Origin: an uncultured bacterium
GTDB lineage: Bacteria > Acidobacteriota > UBA890
DNA length: 9,131 nucleotides
Direction of reading: 5' to 3'
NCBI GenBank assembly: GCA_937922775.1
Contig: CALAKE010000337.1
Coordinates: 1 to 9,131, forward strand
In this document: one piece after another, positions 1 to 8,082 of the stretch
Position numbering within the stretch: the stretch's first letter is position 1
Layout of the letters: each line of letters opens with the position of its first letter
Translations under genes and position numbers: made by a program
The notes under the pieces: generated by a model
The model's input: only the letters and a program-made list of their open reading frames with translations
Told to the model about the DNA's origin: nothing
Databases searched by the model: none

Positions 1-1892
<1,892 letters not shown>

Positions 1893-1905
1893 CTGAGAGC
1901 TGTGG

Positions 1906-1920
1906 GGCCCCCATGGGGCC
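1906..1920 (+). other. Short GC hairpin just after ppdK stop
   Basis: GGCCCC-CAT-GGGGCC forms a perfect 6-bp stem with a 3-nt loop 13 nt after the ppdK stop. It has no T-run behind it, so it is more likely a 3'-end stabilising or pausing structure working with the larger hairpin downstream than a terminator by itself. Confidence 0.4.
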
Positions 1921-1929
1921 TTGATAATG

Positions 1930-1970
1930 GAGGGCCGGATTCGCCAAGAGCGGGTCCGGCCCTCTCCCTT
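1930..1970 (+). terminator. Hairpin terminator of ppdK
   Basis: GAGGGCCGGA (1930-1939) pairs perfectly with TCCGGCCCTC (1955-1964). The stem continues inward as TTCGC/GCGGG (1940-1944 with 1950-1954, two G-U pairs), leaving a 5-nt loop: 15 bp in all. The trailing sequence TCCCTTT is only weakly T-rich, so termination may be imperfect. The position, 38 nt after the only + strand stop nearby, fits ppdK termination. Confidence 0.75.
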
Positions 1971-1972
1971 TG

Positions 1973-2021
1973 TGGTCCCCTGCGGTCGGCCCGGGTAATC
2001 ACCTCGGCGGACAGTTCGCGC
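1973..2021 (+). repeat. Left arm of ~50-bp imperfect inverted repeat
   Basis: Bases 1973-2021 match the reverse complement of 2428-2477 at 43 of 50 alignment columns (six substitutions and one 1-bp indel). The shared core includes CGGTCGGC, AATCACCT and ACAGTTCGCGC. The match begins right after the ppdK terminator. Confidence 0.85.
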
Positions 2022-2065
2022 CACTATGGGGGAAAGGGCGGGGTAGTCACCTCGGCGGACAGTTC
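1993..2065 (+). repeat. Left direct doublet, 25-bp motif with 48-bp period
   Basis: Copy 1 (1993-2017) and copy 2 (2041-2065) differ at one base of 25 (TAATCACC against TAGTCACC). Both contain ACCTCGGCGGACAGTTC. The 23-bp spacer is not repeated. Copy 1 continues as GCGC and copy 2 as ACT, the same two continuations seen in the inverted right-hand doublet. Confidence 0.9.
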
Positions 2066-2297
2066 ACTCGCGGTAAGAGTACTCGCCCGCTCGGTTCTCA
2101 GAGCGACGTCTCCGTGCCTCCTTCGGCCTCGGGGGCAAGCAAGCGCCGCTGTCGACATCAACCCAGCGCCGTTGAGGTTGGGAAGACCCGTAGATAGGCA
2201 GAGTGGTCTGCGAGGATCCACTTGCCGCCGACCGCCCGGATCGACCCCGCCTGGAAGCAGAGGAGTCCCCTGGCGGTCAGATCCCTGGAAGGCGCAG

Positions 2298-2377
2298 ACC
2301 CAGGAATGCGCGGCGTGATCGCCGCAGCGGGTGGTTGCTCTCGAACCCAGGGAGGCGCGGGGTGATCGCCGTAGCGG
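2298..2377 (+). repeat. Tandem 33-bp repeat, 47-bp period
   Basis: Bases 2298-2330 and 2345-2377 agree at 29 of 33 positions (ACCCAGG..., then GTGATCGCCG.AGCGG). The core GGTGATCGCC resembles GGTGATTGCC in the right-hand copy at 2446-2455, so these may be diverged members of the same repeat family; that link is inferred. Confidence 0.75.
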
Positions 2378-2427
2378 ACGCTTGAGCGCGGGGGCAACGT
2401 CGCCACATGTTCATCTGCGAAGAATGT

Positions 2428-2477
2428 GCGCGAACTGTTCGCCCAGGTGATTGCCCCGTGCCGACCGCGGCGGACCA
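2428..2477 (-). repeat. Right arm of ~50-bp imperfect inverted repeat
   Basis: Read on the minus strand, this matches the left arm at 1973-2021 (43 of 50 columns). It contains the minus-strand motif copy 2432-2456, which matches the left copy 1993-2017 at 22 of 25 bases. Confidence 0.85.
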
Positions 2478-2504
2478 GTGAACTGTCCGCCGGGATCATC
2501 GGGC
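2432..2504 (-). repeat. Right inverted doublet, motif copies 48 bp apart
   Basis: GAACTGT begins at 2432 and again at 2480, exactly the 48-bp period of the left doublet but in opposite orientation. The outer copy shares a perfect 16-bp inverted match with the left side (2477-2492 against 2053-2068, CGGCGGACAGTTCACT) and then diverges (CGGGATCATC). Confidence 0.85.
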
Positions 2505-2507
2505 CGC

Positions 2508-2536
2508 TGGACGACCGTTCATGCGACGGCTATCTT
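2508..2536 (+). promoter_or_regulatory. Candidate promoter for mutL, possibly giving a leaderless mRNA
   Basis: TGGACG (2508-2513) and TATCTT (2531-2536) are 17 bp apart and match the -35 and -10 consensus at 4 of 6 each. The likely mutL ATG (2545) begins 8 nt after the -10 box, where transcription itself would start, and no Shine-Dalgarno is visible before it. The same GCTATCTT string precedes pyrK. The promoter starts only a few bases beyond the repeat island. Confidence 0.5.
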
Positions 2537-2544
2537 CATCAGTC

Positions 2545-4377
2545 ATGAGTCGAATCAGAATCCTCGATGCTGCCGTGATCGACCGCATCGCCGCCGGCGA
2601 GGTAGTTGAGCGGCCCGCCTCGGTCGTCAAGGAAGTCGTGGAGAATGCCCTCGACGCTCAGTCCACTCGTATCGATATTCGAGTCGAGGGTGGAGGGACG
2701 CAACTCATCGAGGTGGTCGACAATGGCCAGGGGATGGTTGCTGAGGACGCGGAGCTGGCCTTCTCGCAACACGCCACGAGCAAGGTGTCGGTTGTCGCGG
2801 ACCTCGATGCCATCGACACGTTGGGCTTCCGCGGCGAAGCGCTAGCCAGTATTGCCTCGGTCTCGCGGGTGGACCTGAACACGGGGACAGGGGAGGGTGC
2901 CGGTGTTCGGGTGCGAGTGGAAGGCGGTGAGATCGTATCGACTGATTCCATCGCTTGGCCCCGCGGCACTTCGTTGCGAGTGGCGGATCTCTTCTACAAT
3001 ACGCCGGCGCGACTGAAGCACATGCGCACCGAGGCTACCGAATTTGGCCACATCGCGCGGGCCGTTCAAGACTACGCGTTGGCCATGATGGAGGTTCATT
3101 TCACCCTGAGGCACGGCAAGCGGAGCGTGCTGTCGGCTCCGTCCGTCGCGACGCTGGGCGAACGCGTCCATCAGGTGCTCGGTGCCGACGTTGCCTCCGC
3201 CTGGCTGCCTGTCGAGCACACATCAGGGGGGATTCGCGTTTCAGGCGGCATCACGACGCCGGAGCACGCTCGTCCCAACCGGCAGGCGATGCGCTGGTAC
3301 GTGAACGACCGGCCGATCAGCGACTACCGTCTGACGCATGCCTTGTTGGGAGCGTATGAGAATCTCCTCGATGGCGGCAAGTTCCCGGTAGCGGTCCTGT
3401 TTCTGGAAATGCCACCCGGAGAGGTGGACGTAAACGTTCATCCGCGCAAGGCGGAAGTGCGATTCACGCACGCCGGCAGGATCTACGGTGCCGTGCGTAC
3501 GGCGGTGCATTCGACACTGGCCGGGCACCTGCCGCCAACTCGCATCCAGGCACGTGCCGAGACGACAGGGTTTGGGGCCCGAGACGGCGCCACCTGGGGA
3601 GCGGGGGGAGAGCCCGGCGGCAGTACTACTCCTTACAGGGGGGGCGAGCCACGCCACGCCGCCCTGCCGATCAGCGATTGGATTGTGGCTGAGGGCCGAG
3701 TTCCGGGTGATGCAGAAGGGCGGGGTCCGACCCGTCGTAGCGAGATGGGAGCTGGAGACACCTTAGCTGATACCGGCCCTTCGACCATCAGCGGTACAGC
3801 AGGGGTCATTCAGCCCTTGGCACAGTACGCCAATACCTACATTCTCGCTGGCGACGACCGGGGGTTGCTGATCATCGACCAGCACGTCGCCCACGAGCGC
3901 ATTCTCTACGAACAGGTGTTGCGGCAACTGTCCCAGCGCGGGGTCGAGGCGCAGCACCTGCTGGTTCCGGAGACCGTAGATCTCGATGCTGCCGAGGCTG
4001 AGTTGTTGCGCGAGCACGAGGACCTCCTCGCGTCCTTGGGATTCGAGGTCGATGACTTCGGCGGCGCGAGCCGGGCCATCCGTACGGCTCCTGCCATCCT
4101 CGAAGGACGTCAGCTGGCCGGTGCTCTGCGCAGCCTGCTGGCATCATTGGCTGCCGGTGTCGGCGCCGAGGCCATGGAAGAGGCGCGGCGCACGGCCGCT
4201 GCAACGATCGCCTGCCACGCGGCCGTGCGTGCTAACCATCCGCTGACGCGCGAGGAAATGGTGCGGCTGGTGGCCGACCTGAGCCTTTGCGAGGCGCCCA
4301 CCCGCTGCCCACATGGTCGCCCCGTGTTGCTGCGGGTCGACCACGATGAGCTCGAAAAGAGACTGGGCCGCCGCTGA
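2545..4377 (+). CDS. mutL: DNA mismatch repair protein MutL (endonuclease-type)
   Basis: MutL is recruited by MutS bound to a mismatch; in organisms without MutH it nicks the strand to be repaired. The 610-residue protein has the family's usual length. The N-terminal GHKL ATPase shows AAGEVVERPASVVKE with E30 and N34, DNGQGM (59-64), ATSK and FRGEAL (95-100). A Gly/Pro-rich linker (about 340-425) leads to the dimerisation and nuclease domain with DQHVAHERILYE (445-456), ACHAAVR (556-562) and CPHGRP (588-593), the metal-binding set of nicking MutLs. The first motif has Val where Ala is usual. An in-frame ATG at 2521 would add MRRLSSSV; 2545 is preferred because MSRIRILD aligns with the normal MutL N-terminus and sits just after a -10-like box. 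mutS is not adjacent. It is convergent with pyrE, 72 bp away. Confidence 0.96.
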   Translation: MSRIRILDAAVIDRIAAGEVVERPASVVKEVVENALDAQSTRIDIRVEGGGTQLIEVVDNGQGMVAEDAELAFSQHATSKVSVVADLDAIDTLGFRGEALASIASVSRVDLNTGTGEGAGVRVRVEGGEIVSTDSIAWPRGTSLRVADLFYNTPARLKHMRTEATEFGHIARAVQDYALAMMEVHFTLRHGKRSVLSAPSVATLGERVHQVLGADVASAWLPVEHTSGGIRVSGGITTPEHARPNRQAMRWYVNDRPISDYRLTHALLGAYENLLDGGKFPVAVLFLEMPPGEVDVNVHPRKAEVRFTHAGRIYGAVRTAVHSTLAGHLPPTRIQARAETTGFGARDGATWGAGGEPGGSTTPYRGGEPRHAALPISDWIVAEGRVPGDAEGRGPTRRSEMGAGDTLADTGPSTISGTAGVIQPLAQYANTYILAGDDRGLLIIDQHVAHERILYEQVLRQLSQRGVEAQHLLVPETVDLDAAEAELLREHEDLLASLGFEVDDFGGASRAIRTAPAILEGRQLAGALRSLLASLAAGVGAEAMEEARRTAAATIACHAAVRANHPLTREEMVRLVADLSLCEAPTRCPHGRPVLLRVDHDELEKRLGRR

Positions 4378-4449
4378 CCTCCTGGAACTGGGATGTCGAG
4401 CCTACAGCGCTTGCCACGGCAGCATCAGCTACGGCTGACACATGTTCAG
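4378..4449. other. Convergent mutL/pyrE intergenic gap, no clear terminator
   Basis: These 72 bp separate two stop codons facing each other. Only weak pairings are visible (for example CTGA-7-TCAG around 4435-4449) and there is no T-run on either strand. Either termination is factor-dependent or the transcripts overlap. Confidence 0.5.
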
Positions 4450-5037
4450 TCAGGTTCGTGAAGGGCGCGAGCCTGGCTTGATGATCTCCTTTCCCGCTGC
4501 ACACATTGGACATCCGGTCGGCTCGAACGTAGGAATGTCGAGCTCCACAAGAGAAACGAGTGGTAAGTCTCCGAGATGCGGCTTGCCACTCCGGTTGGCA
4601 ATGCACGCGACGCCGATGGGGATTCCTCCCGACTGGTCGACGGCAACCGCGGTCTCCTGGGTGCTGCGCCCGGTGGTAATCACATCCTCGACAAGCAGAA
4701 TCTTCTCTCCCTGTTCGAGTTGAAAACCCCGACGAAGGGTCATCACGCCCTCGACCCTCTCAGTGAAACATGCCCGCACACCGAGCCCTCGGCCCGTTTC
4801 GTGGCCGATGATCAGGCCGCCGAGAGCCGGCGACACGACGAGGTCGGGTCGGGGGTGTCCTGCCGCCCCCCACTTCGCCGCGAGCGCGCCCCCGAGCTGC
4901 TCCGCGATGACCGGATGCTGAAGGGCAACCGCGCACTGCAGGTAGCGTTGCGAATGCAACCCCGAGGAGAGTCGGAAGTGGCCCTCGAGGAGTGCTCCGG
5001 CTCCGCTCATGAGATCGAGGACCTCGTTCTCTGTCAT
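4450..5037 (-). CDS. pyrE: Orotate phosphoribosyltransferase
   Basis: PyrE joins orotate to PRPP to give orotidine 5'-monophosphate, the fifth step of UMP synthesis, in the cytoplasm. The 195-residue protein has the FRLSSGLHSQRY entry motif (21-32), GGLIIGHETGRGLG (73-86), a mobile-loop region ending MTLRRGF, and the PRPP-binding signature LLVEDVITTGRSTQ (114-127). The C-terminal CPMCAAG and KPGSR occur in a common bacterial PyrE subgroup. The open frame runs far upstream, but that part is antisense-frame noise over pyrC. ATG at 5037 is chosen because the family N-terminus begins there, GGAG lies 6 nt upstream, and the ATG overlaps the pyrC stop as ATGA, implying translational coupling. It is the last gene of the pyrRBCE operon. 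Confidence 0.96.
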   Translation of the reverse strand: MTENEVLDLMSGAGALLEGHFRLSSGLHSQRYLQCAVALQHPVIAEQLGGALAAKWGAAGHPRPDLVVSPALGGLIIGHETGRGLGVRACFTERVEGVMTLRRGFQLEQGEKILLVEDVITTGRSTQETAVAVDQSGGIPIGVACIANRSGKPHLGDLPLVSLVELDIPTFEPTGCPMCAAGKEIIKPGSRPSRT

Positions 5038-6320
5038 GTGTCGCTCCGCCAGACGATTTTGCCGCTGTATATGGTCGCGGCCGGCCAGCCACGCAGCAGC
5101 ATGCCGTCGAACGGGCTGTTCTGGCTCTTGCTGAGTGACGCCGAGATGTCGATCGAGGCTTGACGATCCAGGTCCAGGACGGTGACGTTGGCCGGGGCGC
5201 CCGCCTCGAGGGTCCCCCCAGCGATTCCCAGAATCCGACAAGGGTTGATCGAGAACAACTCGACAAGTCGTGACACGTCGATCACGCCGGTGTGAACCAG
5301 ATGCTCGCACGCGAGGGGCACGGCGGTCTCCAACCCGATGATGCCGGGCATGGCGATGTCGTACTCGACGTTCTTTTCGTCGGCATGGTGCGGTGCATGA
5401 TCAGTAGCGATCACGTCCACGGTGCCGTCAGCGAAGGCAGCGAGCACAGCGTCGAGATCCTCGGGTCCGCGCAGCGGCGGACTCATCTTGGTGTTGGTGT
5501 CGAAGCCGCTAACAGCTTCGTCGATCAGTGTGAAGTGGTGCGGAGTCACCTCACATGTGACGGCCAGATCGCGACGCTTCGCCTCACGAACCTGGCGCAG
5601 AGCGCCGGCCGTCGACAAATGAGCGCAATGTAGGTGCCCTCCAGTCAGCTCCGCGAGGATCACGTCTCGTCCGACGATGATCTCCTCCGCCGCCGATGGA
5701 TGTCCGCGTAGACCTAGCCGAGTGGAGGCCGTGCCCTCATGCATGGAGGACTTCGCTGTGAGGCTGAGGTCTTCGCAGTGATCGATCACGGGGATACCGA
5801 ACATCTTCGTGTATTCGAGCGCGCGACGCATCAGAAACGAAGTTGCCACAGGATGACCATCGTCCGAGACCGCGACACAGCCGGCGTCCACGAGATCGCC
5901 GATCTCGGCCATTTCCTCGCCCTTCGACCCCACACTGACGGCACCGATCGGGTACACGGCGACAGTACCCTCATCCGAGGCGCGCTCGAGAATGAGCTCC
6001 GTGACAGCCCGGTTGTCATTCACTGGATCGGTGTTCGGCATACATGCGACGCCAGTGAAGCCGCCGGCCGCGGCCGCCGCGGTACCCGAGGCCACGGTTT
6101 CCTTGTACTCGAATCCCGGTTCACGGAGGTGAACATGCATGTCAACGAAGCCAGGGGCGACTACCTTCCCGGCAAGGTCGATGACCTCTGTGTCGGAGTC
6201 CTGTGGCAGGTCCTTTCCCACAGCCTCGATTCGATCATCATTGATGAGAAGATCCCAGACCTGGTCCAGTTTCTGGCTTGGATCTACAATCCGCCCGCCC
6301 TTAAGCAGCAGTCTCGACAT
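5034..6320 (-). CDS. pyrC: Dihydroorotase, class I
   Basis: This enzyme reversibly cyclises N-carbamoyl-aspartate to dihydroorotate, the third step of UMP synthesis. The 428-residue length and order of motifs are those of class I amidohydrolase-fold dihydroorotases. Visible are HVHLREPG (62-69; metal ligands H62 and H64), CMPNTDP (93-99), SDDG with the bridging Asp at 153, DHCED with H181, CAHLST with H234, and ATDHAPH with catalytic D307. The frame extends to a TTG at 6338; ATG at 6320 is preferred because GGGAG lies 8 nt before it and MSRLLLKGGRIVDP is the expected N-terminus. It overlaps the end of pyrB by 20 nt and the start of pyrE by 4 nt. All metal and substrate residues are present, so it should be active and not a PyrC-like scaffold. 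Confidence 0.96.
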   Translation of the reverse strand: MSRLLLKGGRIVDPSQKLDQVWDLLINDDRIEAVGKDLPQDSDTEVIDLAGKVVAPGFVDMHVHLREPGFEYKETVASGTAAAAAGGFTGVACMPNTDPVNDNRAVTELILERASDEGTVAVYPIGAVSVGSKGEEMAEIGDLVDAGCVAVSDDGHPVATSFLMRRALEYTKMFGIPVIDHCEDLSLTAKSSMHEGTASTRLGLRGHPSAAEEIIVGRDVILAELTGGHLHCAHLSTAGALRQVREAKRRDLAVTCEVTPHHFTLIDEAVSGFDTNTKMSPPLRGPEDLDAVLAAFADGTVDVIATDHAPHHADEKNVEYDIAMPGIIGLETAVPLACEHLVHTGVIDVSRLVELFSINPCRILGIAGGTLEAGAPANVTVLDLDRQASIDISASLSKSQNSPFDGMLLRGWPAATIYSGKIVWRSDT

Positions 6321-7353
6321 CCTTCGAGCTCCCGGCAAGTAGGTAAAGAACGGCCATCCGAACCGCCAGGCCGTTTCTCACCTGGTCAAGAATGACCGAG
6401 GTCGGGCCGTCGGCAACGTCAGAGGCGATCTCGACGCCGCGGTTCATGGGACCTGGATGCATGACAATGGAATCTTCGGCGGTGATGGAAAGGCGCTCGC
6501 GTGTCAGGCCGAAGAGGCTGAAATACTCGCGCTGACTGGGAAACGACAGCTTGCCGCCGCGCTCGAGCTGGATGCGCAGCGCCATGACTACGTCTGCCCC
6601 CTCGATTGCAGGCTCCAGACGGTGATGCGCCTCAACTCCCAGGGACTCGACATCCAGGGGCAGGAAGGTCGGAGGTGCCGCGACGACCACCTGGGCTCCC
6701 AGCTTGTTCAGGCAGTGAATGTTCGAGCGTGCGACACGGCTGTGTGCGATGTCGCCGATGATCGCGACCCGAAGTCCCTCGAACTTGCCCTTGTGGTCAC
6801 GGATCGTGAGGGCATCGAGTAGGGCTTGAGTCGGATGCTCGTGTCCCCCGTCGCCCGCGTTGATAACGCGTGCCGAGGTGTGTCGCGCGTACAGGTGAGC
6901 TGCGCCCGGACGGCTGTGGCGCATTACGATGAGATCCGGATACATCGCCTCGATGTTCAGGGCGGTGTCCACGAGGGTTTCGCCCTTGACGAGGCTCGAG
7001 GTGCTCGCCGAGATGCTCTGGGCATCGGCGGAGAGCCGCTTGGCGGCAATCTCGAAGGACGTGCGGGTGCGGGTCGACGGCTCGAAGAAGATGTTCACTA
7101 TCGTCTTGCCGCGCAAGGCCGGCACCTTCTTGATGGGCCGCTGCGAGATCTCCTTGAAGTGTTCGGCGGTATCGAGAATCAGATTGATGTCTTCGACATC
7201 CAGGTACTCGATGCCCAGCAGATCAGTGCATTTCAGCGCGGTGGCGCCGGGCTCTGTATCGACCTGGATGCCATTAGGATCATTCCCCATGGCCTGGCCC
7301 CCCTTCTCGCCAGCGGCCTGACGTTCGTTGCTTTCAGGCTTCTTGTCGTCCAT
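6301..7353 (-). CDS. pyrB: Aspartate carbamoyltransferase, catalytic chain
   Basis: PyrB condenses carbamoyl phosphate and aspartate, the committed step of pyrimidine synthesis, as a trimer. Motifs (numbering from ATG 7353): FFEPSTRTRTSFE with the carbamoyl-phosphate loop STRTRT at 93-98, SSLVKGE with the lid Lys at 123, MRHSRPG (144-150), HPTQALLDA from 173, GDIAHSRVARSN from 200, and HPGPMNRG (299-306). No regulatory chain gene pyrI is nearby. There is a polar, poorly conserved N-terminal stretch of ~40 residues before the usual start. Three starts are possible: GTG 7356 (9 nt from GGAG), ATG 7353, and an internal ATG at 7290 preceded by a G-rich AAGGGGGG 7 nt upstream, which would give 329 residues, nearer the family's ~305-315. 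It lies 6 nt after the pyrR stop. Confidence 0.95.
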   Translation of the reverse strand: MDDKKPESNERQAAGEKGGQAMGNDPNGIQVDTEPGATALKCTDLLGIEYLDVEDINLILDTAEHFKEISQRPIKKVPALRGKTIVNIFFEPSTRTRTSFEIAAKRLSADAQSISASTSSLVKGETLVDTALNIEAMYPDLIVMRHSRPGAAHLYARHTSARVINAGDGGHEHPTQALLDALTIRDHKGKFEGLRVAIIGDIAHSRVARSNIHCLNKLGAQVVVAAPPTFLPLDVESLGVEAHHRLEPAIEGADVVMALRIQLERGGKLSFPSQREYFSLFGLTRERLSITAEDSIVMHPGPMNRGVEIASDVADGPTSVILDQVRNGLAVRMAVLYLLAGSSKDVETAA

Positions 7354-7359
7354 CACGGC

Positions 7360-7950
7360 TCAGCTCTCCTCCTTGACGTCTTCGCTCGCCTCCTGCCCAC
7401 CCCCTGCAGGCATTTCGCAGAGCACGACGATGTTCTCTCCATCAATTGATTCCAGACGTACTTCGACAATTTCGTCACTCGAGGTGGGGACATTCTTACC
7501 GACGAAGTCGGCACGTATCGGCAGCTCGCGATGGCCACGATCTATCAACACCGCGAGCTGAATGGCCAGGGGCCTGCCGAAGTCTGTCAGCGCGTCGAGA
7601 GCAGATCTCACGGTACGTCCTGTGTAAAGGACATCGTCGACGAGAACTGCGGTTTGATCATGCAGATCGAAAGGAAGGTCGGTTTTCTGTACCACCGGGT
7701 TGGGTGAGATCTGCGATAGATCATCGCGGTAGAGCGTGATATCGACGCTGCCGGTGGGGATCTGCACTCCCTCGAACTCCTCGATCTTCGCGGCGATGGC
7801 CCTCGCCAGCGGAACTCCGCGGGTGCGGATGCCGATGAGGACGAGGTTCTCCGTGCCGCCGTTGCGCTCGACGATCTCGTGGGAGATGCGCGTGAGAGTG
7901 CGATCCATCTGTGCGGCTTCCATGACCGTGGCTTTGACTCGCATCGGCAT
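7360..7950 (-). CDS. pyrR: PyrR, pyr operon attenuation regulator / uracil phosphoribosyltransferase-like
   Basis: PyrR senses UMP against PRPP and binds a hairpin in pyr leader RNA, favouring termination; many also have weak uracil phosphoribosyltransferase activity. The 196-residue protein shows an N-terminal VKATVMEAAQMDRTLTRI, LVLIGIRTRGVPLA (36-49), the region SVDITLYRDDL (68-78), the PRPP loop VLVDDVLYTGRTVR (102-115), and the C-terminal DRGHRELPIRADFVGKN typical of PyrR and rich in basic residues. A ~20-residue acidic tail (GGGQEASEDVKEES) exceeds the usual length of ~180. Starts at 7950 and 7944 are both possible: GGGGG is 4-5 nt from the first and about 10 from the second. It is the first gene after the attenuator, so it is probably autoregulated, and it heads pyrRBCE. 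Confidence 0.96.
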   Translation of the reverse strand: MPMRVKATVMEAAQMDRTLTRISHEIVERNGGTENLVLIGIRTRGVPLARAIAAKIEEFEGVQIPTGSVDITLYRDDLSQISPNPVVQKTDLPFDLHDQTAVLVDDVLYTGRTVRSALDALTDFGRPLAIQLAVLIDRGHRELPIRADFVGKNVPTSSDEIVEVRLESIDGENIVVLCEMPAGGGQEASEDVKEES

Positions 7951-7961
7951 TCATCCCCCAT

Positions 7962-7998
7962 AAAAAAAGCCCCGCGCGGCCGTTGCCGGCCGGCAGGG
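7962..7998 (-). terminator. Intrinsic terminator of the pyr attenuator
   Basis: On the minus strand, CCCTGCCGGCCG (7998-7987) and CGGCCGCGCGGGG (7982-7970) form a 12-bp stem with one G-U pair and one bulged base, closed by a GCAA tetraloop (7986-7983). Seven Us follow (7968-7962). It ends only 11 nt before the pyrR start, so it can only serve as a leader attenuator for the operon it precedes. Confidence 0.93.
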
Positions 7999-8045
7999 AC
8001 GATCCGAAATAGCTCGAAATGTCTCTCGTTGCACCCTTCTTGGCC
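7988..8045 (-). promoter_or_regulatory. Candidate antiterminator pairing
   Basis: In the RNA, GGCC..AGGG (complement of 8045-8034) can pair with CCCT..GGCC (complement of 7998-7988), with a small internal loop. This uses the 3' half of the PyrR-binding hairpin and the 5' arm of the terminator, so the fold is exclusive with both, which is the logic of PyrR attenuators. The exact pairing was worked out by eye and is inference. Confidence 0.55.
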
Positions 8046-8069
8046 TCACTGAACCATTCCTTAAAGGGT
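8033..8069 (-). promoter_or_regulatory. PyrR-binding hairpin (pyr box, anti-antiterminator)
   Basis: In the leader RNA, ACCCUU (8069-8064) pairs with AAGGGU (8038-8033). Above an internal loop, UGGU (8056-8053) pairs with GCCA (8044-8041), presenting the loop UCAGUGAG. The string GUUCAGUGAGGCC followed by AAGAAGGGU fits the known PyrR consensus ARUCCNGNGAGGYU at 11 of 14 positions, including the invariant GNGAGG, and keeps the 3' AGAAGG bulge seen in Bacillus pyr leaders. Only one such loop is present in the window. Confidence 0.9.
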
Positions 8070-8082
8070 AAGTTCGAGGGGT

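Larger units (their letters stand above)
1973..2504. mobile_element. Gene-free repeat island, probable decayed or non-autonomous mobile element
   Basis: The ppdK-mutL gap (1893-2544) contains no convincing gene. Short open frames here show no recognisable family, and their apparent peptide repeats (ITSADSS, VTSADSS) are just the DNA repeat translated. What it does hold is ordered repeats: an inward-facing ~50-bp inverted repeat (1973-2021 and 2428-2477), a direct doublet at each side with 48-bp period, and an inner 33-bp tandem repeat. Inverted ends that each carry several copies of one motif are known from IS21-type elements, and small elements with ends but no transposase are MITEs. Assignment to either is inference: no transposase remnant is legible and no clear target duplication is visible. 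The left homology stops just after the ppdK terminator and the right end abuts the mutL promoter. Confidence 0.4.

Noticed and set aside
1902..2318. 138-codon + strand open frame in the repeat island
   Set aside because: No family resemblance; its internal peptide repeats come from the DNA doublet, there is no ribosome-binding site, and it begins inside the ppdK 3' hairpins.
2158..2499. 113-codon minus-strand open frame in the repeat island
   Set aside because: It starts inside the outer right repeat and shows no recognisable transposase or other domain. In a GC-rich window long chance frames are frequent.
1993..2504. CRISPR-like array
   Set aside because: There are only two copies per side, in opposite orientations, imperfect, and with no cas genes; this fits element ends, not a CRISPR.
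4576..5163. 195-codon + strand frame opposite pyrE
   Set aside because: It is the antisense shadow of the well-supported pyrE and the end of pyrC.
5038..5310. 91-codon upstream extension of pyrE on the minus strand
   Set aside because: It overlaps pyrC in another frame, is arginine-rich noise, and the normal PyrE N-terminus begins at the ATG at 5037.
7608..7961. 117-codon minus-strand frame starting right after the attenuator U-tract
   Set aside because: It is out of frame with pyrR over the conserved PyrR coding region and its product is Ser/Arg-rich noise; only the pyrR frame shows the family motifs.
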